Positions 54,296 to 62,993 of a DNA stretch of 64,000 bases are shown piece after piece (the stretch's first letter is position 1; each line of letters starts with the position of its first letter). This DNA is from Limosilactobacillus mucosae DSM 13345 (GTDB taxonomy: Bacteria > Bacillota > Bacilli > Lactobacillales > Lactobacillaceae), in contig NZ_AZEQ01000011.1 of assembly GCF_001436025.1 (NCBI RefSeq), positions 23,532 through 87,531 on the forward strand, written 5' to 3'. A program made the translations under genes and the position numbers. The notes beneath the pieces were generated by a model. It was not told where the DNA came from and searched no databases. It worked only from the letters and a program-made list of their open reading frames with translations.

Positions 54296-54805
54296 TTATT
54301 TCAGCTTATCGTCCGAATAGCGATGCACACGGGCTAATTTAGGAAATCCTTGTTGACGAAGCGCTTCATAAATAACAATCGCCGCGCTGTTGGAAAGGTT
54401 AAGCGCACGAATGTTGTTGTCGTCTTGCGGAATCCGAATACAGTTTTGCGGATAGCGTCGCATAAACGGTTCCGGCAAGCCGGTCGTTTCCTTGCCAAAC
54501 AAAAAATAGTGGTCGCCAGGCAAACGGTAGTCAACTTCAGTATAGTCGCGTTCGGCAAACTTCGAAACCAGATACAGCTGGTCAAGGTTAGGCACCGTTG
54601 CCATAAAATCAAGCAGATCCTCATGATAGACAACCTTAACCTTGTCCCAGTAATCCAGACCGGCACGCTTCATATGCTTGTCATCCGTTGAAAAACCAAG
54701 GGGCTTGATCAAATGCAAAACAGTGTCGGTTCCGGCGCAGGTTCTGGCAATATTGCCGGTATTAGCTGGAAACAAGGGTTCAAACAGCACAATATGATTA
54801 GTCAT
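54296..54805 (-). CDS. trmL: tRNA (cytidine34-2'-O)-methyltransferase
   Basis: SPOUT-family enzyme that methylates the wobble ribose of tRNA-Leu. The 169-residue product has FPANTGNIARTCAGT at the N-terminus, the knot motifs LFGKETTGLPE near residue 91 and RALNLSNSAAIVIYE near 130. Start taken as ATG 54805, which gives the standard MTNHIVLFEPL; an in-frame open stretch of 34 codons upstream crosses a terminator hairpin and is rejected. GGAGAG lies about 13 bases upstream, slightly far. Confidence 0.95.
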   Translation of the reverse strand: MTNHIVLFEPLFPANTGNIARTCAGTDTVLHLIKPLGFSTDDKHMKRAGLDYWDKVKVVYHEDLLDFMATVPNLDQLYLVSKFAERDYTEVDYRLPGDHYFLFGKETTGLPEPFMRRYPQNCIRIPQDDNNIRALNLSNSAAIVIYEALRQQGFPKLARVHRYSDDKLK

Positions 54806-54835
54806 AGTCAGTCTTCTCTCTCCTAAAAAAGGCAA

Positions 54836-54977
54836 TAAAAAAAGCAGGGTCTCGGTGTGGGCACGGCGAAACGCTGCTTTAATGAAGTACTCTTTGACCA
54901 ATGCCAACGATTAAATCGATGTCCTCAGTCAAACGATTTCTATAAGATAATATACTACCATCACTTAAAAAAAACAA
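54836..54977 (-). promoter_or_regulatory. Promoter and terminator-bearing leader upstream of trmL
   Basis: Promoter TTGTTT (54972-54977), 17 bp, TATATT (54949-54954). About 100 nt downstream an intrinsic terminator (AAAGCAG-GT-TCG arm and CGA-AC-CTGCTTT arm, then seven T; 54836-54890) lies before the trmL start. The transcript would be either a small RNA or an attenuated trmL/ftsK leader. No known riboswitch is recognised. Confidence 0.6.
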
Positions 54978-54985
54978 TTAATTAA

Positions 54986-55837
54986 TCAAATTTTTTTACC
55001 GATTAACAAGCTGACGTCAACGGTAACTTGTTTTAATGATGATAAATCGCTTTCATCAAGCTGTTTCGCATTCCGGCCCCAATGCAGCGGCGACATCTCT
55101 ACCAAATCCTCAGCCAGCCCCAGCGGAATCTCAAACTGATATTGAAGCGGTACGATCCTGGCCTGCTGGTAATGCTGCATAAAACGCTCGACTACTGGTG
55201 TATTGTCGTAGGCAGCATGCTGATCGTTTTGATCGTATAAAAGGTGACGCAGCTCGATCAGGTAGTTGGCGTTGGGAATGATTTTTAAAAGCTGCCCCCC
55301 TGGCTTGAGGATCCGATCGAATTCTTGATAATCAGATGGTGAAAAAAGCTCCATCACCTGATCAAACGACTCGTCCGCAAACGGCAGCCGGCGCAGATCC
55401 GCTACGCAAAAGAACAGCTTGCCTGGCAGCTGAGTGGCTAATTGCACGCCGGCCTTTGAAATGTCAAAACCAATGGCAGCATCATTTTGATTCCGCAAAG
55501 TCTCTAATTGAAAAAGCGGCGTTCCTTCACCCGTGCCAACGTCTAAAATCGTCTGCGGCTGGTCTGGCATCACGGCATTGATCTGTTTAAGCATTGGCAG
55601 GAAAAGTCCTGCGCTCAGCATGCGGCGTCTGGCTTCAAACATCGCCCGATCATAGTCGGTACCATTGCCATTATTCAAAAAATAAAGATAGCCATGCTTG
55701 TTAAAATCAATGGCATGCCCCTGCTTGCAGACCAGACTGTTTTCAAAAACGCCCTTGATTGGTGCCTGACAGACTGAGCAGCGAAAAAGCCGTCGATGCT
55801 CATTGACCCATTGTTTCTTAATTACGATTTTTTTCAT
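54986..55837 (-). CDS. rlmA: 23S rRNA (guanine-N1)-methyltransferase RlmA
   Basis: Methylates G745/G748 of 23S rRNA, in some species linked to tylosin resistance. The 283-residue product has the N-terminal zinc site CSVC...CKQGHAID (residues 21-46), RRRMLSAGLFLPM, the SAM motif ILDVGTGEGTPLFQL near 105 and the VMELFSPSDYQEFDRILKPGG region near 165. ATG 55837 with AAAGGA upstream. Divergent from pgl. Confidence 0.94.
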   Translation of the reverse strand: MKKIVIKKQWVNEHRRLFRCSVCQAPIKGVFENSLVCKQGHAIDFNKHGYLYFLNNGNGTDYDRAMFEARRRMLSAGLFLPMLKQINAVMPDQPQTILDVGTGEGTPLFQLETLRNQNDAAIGFDISKAGVQLATQLPGKLFFCVADLRRLPFADESFDQVMELFSPSDYQEFDRILKPGGQLLKIIPNANYLIELRHLLYDQNDQHAAYDNTPVVERFMQHYQQARIVPLQYQFEIPLGLAEDLVEMSPLHWGRNAKQLDESDLSSLKQVTVDVSLLIGKKI

Positions 55838-55930
55838 TGATGATCCTTTCAATTTGCTCATAATTTCTCAATTCTAAGCGAACAGTTTCTGCTATTATAT
55901 AGGTGTACATTTTTAAAGGAGGGCTTCGTT

Positions 55931-56962
55931 TTGACTGAAGACTTTTTAATTGGAACCTACACCAGTAAATCCAGCCGTGGCATTTACGGCGTAACCTTAG
56001 ACACGGAAAAAGAAGAATTGACCAACGTTCGCCTGGTGGCTGCTTCCGGCAAGCCAGCCTACCTGCAGTACGGTGAACAAAAGCGGCTGTACGCCTTAAA
56101 GCAGGATGGTGAGCGTGGCGGCGTAGCTTCATACGATCTGTCCGGCGACAAGGCTGAACTGATCGATGCCAAATTGGAAAAGGGACCTACCCCTGCCTAT
56201 ATTGGCGTTGATGACCAGCGTCACTTGTTGTTCTCCGCCAATTACCATACCGGCGAACTCAAGGTCTTTAAGATTGCCGCTGATGGCAAGCTGACCCAAA
56301 CTGATTCCGTCGTTCATCAAGGAGCAACCGGCCCCCAACCAGAACAGGATGCGCCACACGTTCACTATATCGATTTAACACCGGACAATCGTCTTATCGT
56401 CTGCGACCTGGGAATGGATCTGGTCGTTGTCTATGACGTATCCGATGAAGGCAAGCTCACGGCTGCATCCCGCTACCAGTTCGAACCCGGCTTTGGTACG
56501 CGTCACCTGGTCTTCCATCCAAATGGCAAGATCGTCTATGTGCTGGGTGAATTAAGCAGCAAGCTGGCCGTAATGCGCTACAACGCTGCTGACGCTTCCT
56601 TGACTCACCTGCAGACCATCAAGACCATTCCGGCTGACTGGACCGCTCATAACGGAGCCGCAGCCATTCACATTTCTGCTGATGGTCGATTTGTCTACAC
56701 TTCCAACCGTGGTGAAAATACCATTGCAGTTTTTGCCGTCCAGCCAGACTTTACGGTTGCCCACGTTCAATCCATCAATACAGAAGGCGATTTTCCACGC
56801 GACTTTGAATTGAGCCATGACGACGCCTACCTGGTAGGTTCAAATCAAAATAGCGATAACCTGACGCTTTACAAACGCGATGCTCAATCTGGCCTGCTGA
56901 CGCTGCTGCAAAAAGACGTGGCTTGTCCAGAACCAGTCTGTGTCAAGCGCTGGCCTAAATAA
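55931..56962 (+). CDS. pgl: 6-phosphogluconolactonase, lactonase family
   Basis: Second step of the pentose phosphate pathway: hydrolyses 6-phosphogluconolactone. The 343-residue product is a seven-bladed beta-propeller of the YbhE type: LIGTYTSKSSRGIYGVTLD at the N-terminus, YIGVDDQRHLLFSANYHTG, HVHYIDLTPDNRLIVCDLG and RFVYTSNRGENTIAVF. In heterofermentative lactobacilli this step feeds the phosphoketolase pathway. Start is TTG with AAAGGAGG eight bases upstream. Codon use is biased towards preferred codons, suggesting high expression. Confidence 0.94.
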   Translation: MTEDFLIGTYTSKSSRGIYGVTLDTEKEELTNVRLVAASGKPAYLQYGEQKRLYALKQDGERGGVASYDLSGDKAELIDAKLEKGPTPAYIGVDDQRHLLFSANYHTGELKVFKIAADGKLTQTDSVVHQGATGPQPEQDAPHVHYIDLTPDNRLIVCDLGMDLVVVYDVSDEGKLTAASRYQFEPGFGTRHLVFHPNGKIVYVLGELSSKLAVMRYNAADASLTHLQTIKTIPADWTAHNGAAAIHISADGRFVYTSNRGENTIAVFAVQPDFTVAHVQSINTEGDFPRDFELSHDDAYLVGSNQNSDNLTLYKRDAQSGLLTLLQKDVACPEPVCVKRWPK

Positions 56963-56980
56963 CTGCTGACAATTCAATAA

Positions 56981-57015
56981 ATAAACGGGGTGCTTAATCA
57001 GCGTCCCGTTTTTTA
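56981..57015. terminator. Bidirectional terminator between pgl and the RluA-family gene
   Basis: AAACGGG and CCCGTTT arms with T runs on both strands, between the two convergent stop codons. Confidence 0.85.
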
Positions 57016-57903
57016 TTGCGTCATTTTTTCAATTACGGCAGTCATGTCGCTTGGAATTGGTGCTTTTAGCTCAATCTGCCGGTTTAAAAATGGGCTATAG
57101 AAGCTCAGCCACTGACAGTGCAGTGCCTGCCGAGCCATTACGTCTGGTCCGCCATACATGGCATCGCCCAACAGCGGATGACCAAGATAGCTGAAGTGAA
57201 CGCGAATCTGGTGAGTACGCCCGGTATGCAACCGAATCTTGACGATCGAGGCATTCAAGCCCGGATATTTCAGCCAATACTCGGTAACGGCCGCTTTACC
57301 ATCCGAACCGACTTGACGCTGAACAAACGATTCTGGATCACGCTGGATCGGTGCATCGATATAGCCATGCCTGGTTGCCACCTGCCCACTGACTAAAGCA
57401 ACGTATTCCTTTTTTACTAAATGCCGCTTGAGCTGATTATCCAAGACGGCATGAGCAAAACGATGCTTAGGAAAGATCACCAGGCCGCTGGTGTCTTTAT
57501 CCAGACGCGTGGCGACATGAGTTACCTGATTTTCATAGCCTTGTTTTTGATAATAGTATTTAACGCGATTGACCAAGCTGTCTTGTTCGGCAACGTTATG
57601 AGCCGGTACTGTTGCCACGCCGGCAGCTTTGTTGATCACCAAAAAATCCCGATCTTCATAAACGATATCAAATGGTTTGGAACAGATCGGAACATGATCA
57701 TTAGGTACTTCTGGCGGCAGATCAATAGCAAAACGGTCACCCGGCTCAACCAGATCGACGGCCCATTTCACCTCATGATTGATCGTCATCTGACCACCAT
57801 GAAAGATGGCTGCTTTGATCAATGAACTGGTAACGCCCTGCTGTTTGAGTGCCGAACGCAGCTTGATCGGCTTTTCTCCGGTATAGACCCAGGAAAACTC
57901 CAT
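57013..57903 (-). CDS. RluA-family pseudouridine synthase
   Basis: Isomerises uridine in large-subunit rRNA or tRNA. The 296-residue product has an S4-like N-terminus (LRSALKQQGVTSSLIKAAI), the catalytic Asp in HVATRLDKDTSGLV near residue 135, and GRTHQIRVHFSYLGHPLLGD near 225. It resembles the RluD subgroup; target position is not certain. Overlaps nadK by one base and belongs to the relQ-nadK-rluD operon known from Bacillus (yjbM-yjbN-yjbO). Confidence 0.93.
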   Translation of the reverse strand: MEFSWVYTGEKPIKLRSALKQQGVTSSLIKAAIFHGGQMTINHEVKWAVDLVEPGDRFAIDLPPEVPNDHVPICSKPFDIVYEDRDFLVINKAAGVATVPAHNVAEQDSLVNRVKYYYQKQGYENQVTHVATRLDKDTSGLVIFPKHRFAHAVLDNQLKRHLVKKEYVALVSGQVATRHGYIDAPIQRDPESFVQRQVGSDGKAAVTEYWLKYPGLNASIVKIRLHTGRTHQIRVHFSYLGHPLLGDAMYGGPDVMARQALHCQWLSFYSPFLNRQIELKAPIPSDMTAVIEKMTQ

Positions 57904-58715
57904 TATTGGATGCCTCCAATAAACGAATCCTTAACGCGGTCCCAGAAGTTGGTATGCCGGTACTTGGCAAAACGAATCACTTTGTCGGATACGCGATAGG
58001 ACACATCGACCAACCGATGCGACTGCGAATCCATCATTATCTGATCGCGATCGCAGCTGAGCACCGTCCCGGAATCATCAGGCAGCCGCAGCGTCAGTTT
58101 GGTATCTGAGCCAAAAACGACCGGCGAGCCCAGCGTTCGAAAAACCCGGTTGTTTAACGAGGCCATCTCACCCAGCTGGAAACCGATAATGCGCGAATCC
58201 AAAATTGCGCCGCCAACTGATTTATTATAGGCCGTTGATCCAGTCGGTGTTGAAATGACCAGTCCATCACCGCGAAAACGCTCAAACAGCTGATTATTGA
58301 TGTATACGTCGCAAACCATGGTCTTGACGATATTGCGCAGCGTTGATTCATTCAGCGCCACGCGTCGTTCAATCTCACCATCATCATAAGTAGCACTCAT
58401 TTCCAGCAATGGATAGCTGACGGATTGACCACTGTCGTTTTGCAGACTTTCGACCAGATCCTCGACCTCAAAATTACGCCAATCGGTATAAAAACCCAGG
58501 TGTCCAGTATGAATACCAACAAAACGAATCGTCGACAAGCGATCCTCATAGTGATGAAATGCCGAAATCAGCGTGCCATCGCCGCCAATCGTGATAACGA
58601 CATCTGGCTGCTGATCATCATAGGTAATTGCCGTTTCCTCTTCCAGACGATTCAGCAACAGTTTGCGTACGCGCAATGACTCCGGCGATTCATAGTTAAA
58701 AATGGCTACCCGCAT
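57903..58715 (-). CDS. nadK: NAD kinase
   Basis: Phosphorylates NAD to NADP. The 270-residue product has the [17 protein letters not shown] motif near residue 42 and [18 protein letters not shown] near residue 150, the substrate-binding regions of the family. Full length. AAAAGGAG before the ATG, three bases after the relQ stop; translationally coupled. Confidence 0.97.
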   Translation of the reverse strand: MRVAIFNYESPESLRVRKLLLNRLEEETAITYDDQQPDVVITIGGDGTLISAFHHYEDRLSTIRFVGIHTGHLGFYTDWRNFEVEDLVESLQNDSGQSVSYPLLEMSATYDDGEIERRVALNESTLRNIVKTMVCDVYINNQLFERFRGDGLVISTPTGSTAYNKSVGGAILDSRIIGFQLGEMASLNNRVFRTLGSPVVFGSDTKLTLRLPDDSGTVLSCDRDQIMMDSQSHRLVDVSYRVSDKVIRFAKYRHTNFWDRVKDSFIGGIQ

Positions 58716-58718
58716 TGG

Positions 58719-59387
58719 TTAATCCGCTCCTTTTTTATCTTCCAGCGATGAGTTCAGCAGTTCATCAGGTGCTTGCTTGCGGCCAAACAGCGTCTGTGCC
58801 TCTTGAATTTCTTCTCTGATCTCAGACATCTCCTCATCCAGCTTAAAAGCAGCCTCTGCCGCCCGCTGCAGACGATCAGAAAGTTCTTTAGGAAACGCAC
58901 CTTGATATTTGTAGTTTAATGAATGCTCAATCGTCGCCCAGAAATTCATCGCCAGCGTTCGTACCTGGATCTCAGCCAAAACCTTTTTTTCACCGGTAAC
59001 CAGCTGAACGGGATACTCGATCACGATATGATAAGATCGATAACCGCTTGGCTTAACGTTGGTTACGTAATCACGCTCTTCTAGAATCGTCATGTCATTG
59101 CGCTGACGCAGCAGGTCAACGACTTGATAGATATCTTCGACAAACTGACACATGATTCGCAAGCCAGCAATATCTTGCATGTCTTGCTCCAGGCGTTCTT
59201 CCAGGACATGCCGCCGCACCATTTTTTCTTTAATACTGTCAACCGGCTTAACACGGCCAGTAACGAATTCAATCGGTGAATGCTGATCTTGATCTTGGAA
59301 TTGTTTACGCATCCCCCGCAGCTTGACTTTTAATTCATTGACTGCTTGTTGATAAGGTAATAAAAAATGCTGCCAATCTTCAATCAT
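58719..59387 (-). CDS. relQ: Small alarmone synthetase RelQ
   Basis: Makes (p)ppGpp without a hydrolase domain. The 222-residue product has a RelA/SpoT synthetase fold: KEKMVRRHVLEERLEQDMQDI, AGLRIMCQFVEDIYQVVDLL, the YRSYHIVIEYPVQL G-loop-like region near residue 118 and EIQVRTLAMNFWATIEHSLNY near 140. The position before nadK matches YjbM/SAS1. First gene of its operon, with an extended -10 (TG-A-TAAAAT) upstream at 59419-59427. Confidence 0.95.
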   Translation of the reverse strand: MIEDWQHFLLPYQQAVNELKVKLRGMRKQFQDQDQHSPIEFVTGRVKPVDSIKEKMVRRHVLEERLEQDMQDIAGLRIMCQFVEDIYQVVDLLRQRNDMTILEERDYVTNVKPSGYRSYHIVIEYPVQLVTGEKKVLAEIQVRTLAMNFWATIEHSLNYKYQGAFPKELSDRLQRAAEAAFKLDEEMSEIREEIQEAQTLFGRKQAPDELLNSSLEDKKGAD

Positions 59388-59639
59388 TGCAATCCCACTT
59401 CCTTGACAATCTCTGTTTATTTTATCATAGTTTCGTAATGACTTAACTAAAGACTGCCTGGTTCAACTGAAAAACAAGTGTAGTATTTTCACAGATATCG
59501 TAACTGATTAGCTAAATGATTGCTTCAAATTATTTTATGTAAATTCATCCAAAACAGATCGCTTTACATCGTGCTCATTCTTTGTAAAAATAGCATTGTT
59601 CAATAACCGATAATTCTGCAACGAACAGGAGGAGCGGCT
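59388..59639. other. Divergent intergenic region between relQ and yjbH
   Basis: AT-rich region of 252 bases. Leftward, an extended -10 for relQ at 59419-59427. Rightward, TTTACA (59563-59568), 16 bp, TAAAAA (59585-59590) could serve yjbH. No coding sequence or strong hairpin seen. Confidence 0.4.
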
Positions 59640-60278
59640 GTGCTCGAAATTCATCTTTTTGTTAATCCATTAGGCATGCGCTGTTTTCGCTGCGAACAGG
59701 ATGTTTTGCGCATTGACCAGCAATTGCGCACTAAAGTCAACTATCAATTTATTCCGCTGTTTAATATGGACACGATTCAGCAGACTATGAAGCTTTATCA
59801 TCTCAACGATCATGATCTCAATGTTCGGCAGCAGACTTCGGCTACGCTTTACCAGATTATCTTGGATTATAAAGCAGCACTGTTTCAAGGACGCAAGCGT
59901 GGCCGACATTATCTGTTGCGGCTGCAATCTGCGCTGATCAATGAAGGAGCTGATTATTCAGAAGCCCTTGCCCAAAAGATTGCTCAACAGGCGCAGCTTG
60001 ATTTGGACATGTTTTGGGAAGATCGTAAATCAGAACTGGCAATCAAAGCATTCAAAAAGGATCAATACATGGCTGATGAAATGGGCGTTACCCAAACTGC
60101 CACTGCAGTCGTTTTTGATTCCGAACAGCCTGTCTATGGATATATGATCAACAACTTTGACTATGAATCGCTGATCGAATCATACCGTAATCATCAGTTT
60201 TGCCTGCAGCAGACTCCCGAAGAATTTGCGCAAAGCTTTAATGATAAGCATCATCAATCAACGCTGCGGATTCTTTAG
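59640..60278 (+). CDS. yjbH: YjbH-like adaptor, DsbA/thioredoxin-fold family
   Basis: Probable adaptor that delivers Spx to ClpXP. The 212-residue product has the FVNPL start of the family and a CxxC pair (Cys15, Cys18), followed by a helical DsbA-like insertion and a C-terminal MINNFDYESLIESY region. Start is GTG with AGGAGG upstream. Its client Spx is encoded 2 kb away. It converges on coiA with a four-base overlap of the stops. In Bacillus this adaptor binds Spx near its C-terminus. Confidence 0.88.
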   Translation: MLEIHLFVNPLGMRCFRCEQDVLRIDQQLRTKVNYQFIPLFNMDTIQQTMKLYHLNDHDLNVRQQTSATLYQIILDYKAALFQGRKRGRHYLLRLQSALINEGADYSEALAQKIAQQAQLDLDMFWEDRKSELAIKAFKKDQYMADEMGVTQTATAVVFDSEQPVYGYMINNFDYESLIESYRNHQFCLQQTPEEFAQSFNDKHHQSTLRIL

Positions 60279-61318
60279 CTGGCTGCCAATTTTTCCAAGT
60301 AGGCCAGCTTGCGTTCATAGCTGCTGAACCATCGCGGCGGCTGAATCAATTCAACGACCTGCTGCTGGTAGCGGATCACGCCAGCCAGATTCAGCTCTTG
60401 GGTATAGCAGGCCAGGCTTCGATGACGAACCTGCTCGACTTGAAGATCACTCAGACATGGCAAAGGAAGCCAATTGGCACTTTGATTTAAAAAGTCATAC
60501 CAGGCTGGCCAATTCCAACATTGATGCGCGGCACACTGCTCAAGCCTTAAAATAACCGATATGCGCCATTCTAATGGGGTCTCATTCATCAAGCTCCATT
60601 GAAAATGCGTATCATGAGCAACCAAGGGACAGGTGCTGATTGCTCCGTGACCCATTAGATAGGTCTGATTGGCTAATTCACAAAGCCGCGGCGTTGCCAA
60701 GCGAATCTGTCGCTGCAGCTGCTGAGTCTGCCAAATTAAAATCTGCCAGACATCTTGACGACTTTTTCCCGATTTGGGGCCAAAAAGCCGTCTTTTTTGA
60801 TAGTCAGGCTGCTGTCGTTTTAAATTCCAAAATGGTAAGATCAGCTGCTGATGATGCCATTGTAAAAACTGAGCTGCTTTTCCCGGCTGCAGCCGATGCG
60901 CATAGGTTGGACCCAAAAACCAGCGATAGGCAATTCCCAGCCGCTCGTATCCTTGATTGCGTTCAATCAGCCGCGTCAAGCCAAGCGGACTGCACTGAAA
61001 CTCAATGGCTGCCCACTGATCATTAATCTTGGTCAATATGTCTGGGCGCTGCTTGATTGTCGGTAAATAAACCTCAGAATAGCTCGGCCAGCCTTGCTGA
61101 TTCAGCCACCTGCCAATCTGCTGCTTACCCAACTGATGAATAGCGGTTTCATTGGCATCACATCTGCTTTGGGCATAATGCGCAAAATAGGGACGATGAT
61201 CGGTTCCCTGACATAAATGAACTTTTTGACCACAGTCCGGACACCGATACGTTCGCTGCGCTTTTTTAGCTTCAGTTTGGGCCCAAACCGGTTGACCATT
61301 CCACAAAGCGGTCTGCAT
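60275..61318 (-). CDS. coiA: Competence protein CoiA
   Basis: Needed for transformation in streptococci and Bacillus; it acts inside the cell on incoming single strands with RecA. The 347-residue product has an N-terminal zinc-type CPDC...H region, HRPYFAHYA near residue 43, and a PD-(D/E)XK-like nuclease core (RPDIL, then AIEFQCSPLG) near residue 92-110. Length is normal. GGAGGTG before the ATG. The same 16-base motif as before comEA lies directly upstream. Confidence 0.93.
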   Translation of the reverse strand: MQTALWNGQPVWAQTEAKKAQRTYRCPDCGQKVHLCQGTDHRPYFAHYAQSRCDANETAIHQLGKQQIGRWLNQQGWPSYSEVYLPTIKQRPDILTKINDQWAAIEFQCSPLGLTRLIERNQGYERLGIAYRWFLGPTYAHRLQPGKAAQFLQWHHQQLILPFWNLKRQQPDYQKRRLFGPKSGKSRQDVWQILIWQTQQLQRQIRLATPRLCELANQTYLMGHGAISTCPLVAHDTHFQWSLMNETPLEWRISVILRLEQCAAHQCWNWPAWYDFLNQSANWLPLPCLSDLQVEQVRHRSLACYTQELNLAGVIRYQQQVVELIQPPRWFSSYERKLAYLEKLAAS

Positions 61319-61334
61319 AATTACACCTCCACTT

Positions 61335-61350
61335 TGCTATATGCCAAAAA
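61335..61350 (-). promoter_or_regulatory. Candidate competence-specific box upstream of coiA
   Basis: The minus strand reads TTTTTGGCATATAGCA, 16 bases before the coiA start, identical to the comEA-upstream motif at 15 of 16 positions. It directly follows the mecA terminator T run. Inferred to be the promoter element of late competence genes. Confidence 0.5.
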
Positions 61351-61364
61351 ACTGTAATTGTTAT

Positions 61365-61406
61365 TAAAAAAGCTGAGTCATTGAAATGTCCAATGACTCA
61401 GCTTTT
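61365..61406. terminator. mecA terminator
   Basis: AAGCTGAGTCATTG and CAATGACTCAGCTT arms form a perfect 14-bp stem with a 7-base loop, with T runs on both strands. It separates mecA from coiA. Confidence 0.93.
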
Positions 61407-61414
61407 CAATTTAA

Positions 61415-62131
61415 CTATTCAAAATACGTTCGCACCAGTTCTAGGGCAGCCTGTTTCATTAATGGCTTACCGTGTTCTAAAATGACGTCGGGCATCAGAT
61501 TGGTTTTTTGACCATACTCATATGCCAAAGCCAGCTGATCCTTCAACTGACTCGCTGACAGTGAGCCATCATCAATAAACGTCAAGAGCAGGTAGTCATT
61601 GTTCCGATAACGATAAAGATCGGATACCGCATTGATGTTGTCACGTGCTGATTTAGCCAGGGCTACCAGATCCTCAAAATCATCAATCCTTAAGACACAA
61701 ACGTTTTTTTCAATGTCTGGATTATCAATGGCAGCTTCTGGCTCATCACCTGCGGACACATTATTTTCTTGATTATGATCTGGATGCGATTCCTGACGAT
61801 CTCTGCCAACCAGCTCTTTTTTTATCAAGTTGGTAATCTGGTCTTGATCCAATGGCGGCTGACCAGCGGGCGTACCTTTTTTTAGGCTGGCAGGATCCGT
61901 TTTGGTAATATAAAGCTCTAAACCATCTTGTTGGGGACGAACTTGGAACGTAACCAGATCATTATCCTGAAATTGATGATCAGCATCGACTTCTTCTAAA
62001 ATACTGTAAAAAAAGTCTTCAATCTGTTGATTATGATTCAGCAAATCAAGTACGGTAATACCGCGCTCATTTAGATCTTCATTATTGAGCAGCACGCGAA
62101 TCGTATTTTCGTTAATGCGTTTCATTTCCAT
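61415..62131 (-). CDS. mecA: Adaptor protein MecA
   Basis: Adaptor that brings ComK/ComX, Spx and other clients to ClpC. The 238-residue product has the N-terminal target-binding domain (MEMKRINENTIRVLLNNEDL), a variable acidic linker with Gln/Asn and a C-terminal ClpC-binding domain (CVLRIDDFEDLVALAKSA, then ALAYEYG). Start chosen at ATG 62131, ten bases after GGGGG; an ATG at 62137 is only about four bases from that site. Neighbour of spx, as in Bacillus. Confidence 0.94.
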   Translation of the reverse strand: MEMKRINENTIRVLLNNEDLNERGITVLDLLNHNQQIEDFFYSILEEVDADHQFQDNDLVTFQVRPQQDGLELYITKTDPASLKKGTPAGQPPLDQDQITNLIKKELVGRDRQESHPDHNQENNVSAGDEPEAAIDNPDIEKNVCVLRIDDFEDLVALAKSARDNINAVSDLYRYRNNDYLLLTFIDDGSLSASQLKDQLALAYEYGQKTNLMPDVILEHGKPLMKQAALELVRTYFE

Positions 62132-62260
62132 ATGCATCGCGCCCCCTTTGATTCGCTAATTTTTCATACGGTCGCTCCGGCTTTGATTCAAGCTTAAAAA
62201 GCCGAACGATATTAAACGTCTAGTTTTCATTATAGCATTCTTTTTCCGATAACAGTTCGA

Positions 62261-62297
62261 TAAAAAAATAAAGGCGACGAAAAATCGCCACCCCTTT
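62261..62297 (-). terminator. spx terminator
   Basis: AAAGG-GGCGA and TCGCC-TTT arms with a 7-base loop, followed on the minus strand by ATTTTTTT; overlaps the spx stop codon. Confidence 0.75.
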
Positions 62298-62697
62298 AGT
62301 TCAAGTTTGCTTTTCGACGTGCTTCAGCCAGCTCCAATGCTCGGACTTCACGTGGCAGGAACCGACGAATCTCATCTTCGTTATATCCAATCTGCAATCT
62401 TTTATCATCCATAATGATTGGTCGTCTTAACAGGCCTGGATTTTTACGAATCAAATCATAAAGCTCGGTCATTGACATCTCATCTAGATTAATGTTTAAA
62501 CTTTGATAAGCTTTCGAACGTTTTGAAATGATGTCTTCAGTACCGTTTTCAGTCATTCGTAAAATGTTTTTTACCTCGTCCATACTCAGAGGTTCAGAAA
62601 AAATGTTGCGCTCGGTGAAAGGAATGCCATGCTCCTTCAACCAGGCCCGCGCCTTACGGCAAGATGTGCAACTTGGAGACGTATATAGTGTAACCAT
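62296..62697 (-). CDS. spx: Transcriptional regulator Spx
   Basis: Disulfide-stress regulator that binds the RNA polymerase alpha C-terminal domain. The 133-residue product keeps every key feature: Cys10-x-x-Cys13 (SPSCTSC), Gly52 (ENGTED) and Arg92 (LLRRPII). The C-terminus ends ARRKANLN, where YjbH and ClpXP recognise the protein. Start at ATG 62697 with GGAGG upstream; a 15-residue upstream extension is rejected. Its own promoter lies 56-84 bases upstream. Confidence 0.97.
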   Translation of the reverse strand: MVTLYTSPSCTSCRKARAWLKEHGIPFTERNIFSEPLSMDEVKNILRMTENGTEDIISKRSKAYQSLNINLDEMSMTELYDLIRKNPGLLRRPIIMDDKRLQIGYNEDEIRRFLPREVRALELAEARRKANLN

Positions 62698-62752
62698 TTG
62701 TTGGGCCTCCTTTAAATCAAAAACATGTTTAACCTTGATCACTCCATAAATA

Positions 62753-62781
62753 ATTATAACTTATTTTAGAATGATTTTGAA
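62753..62781 (-). promoter_or_regulatory. spx promoter
   Basis: TTCAAA (62776-62781), 17 bp, TATAAT (62753-62758) on the minus strand. Confidence 0.65.
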
Positions 62782-62957
62782 CCACTGTCAGTAATTTTCT
62801 TGACTTTTTGTAAGTGGAATTGAAAATGACGTCTGGTTTGCTCATCAACAATTATTAAACTACCATCGCGAACGATACATTTATTGATATAATGGGCATC
62901 ATTGATTAATTAGTTGCGCTTTCCAACTCGTTATTCCCAATTAATGTTAATGAGCGG

Positions 62958-62963
62958 TATAAT
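62958..62963 (+). promoter_or_regulatory. Possible promoter of the HmoB-like gene
   Basis: TATAAT at 62958-62963, about 30 bases before the start; no convincing -35 is seen. Confidence 0.4.
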
Positions 62964-62993
62964 TGAGACAATTAAGATAAGGAGGAGACAATC

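Noticed and set aside
54806..54907. 34-residue N-terminal extension of trmL
   Set aside because: It crosses a terminator hairpin and is not part of the TrmL fold; the downstream ATG gives the family start.
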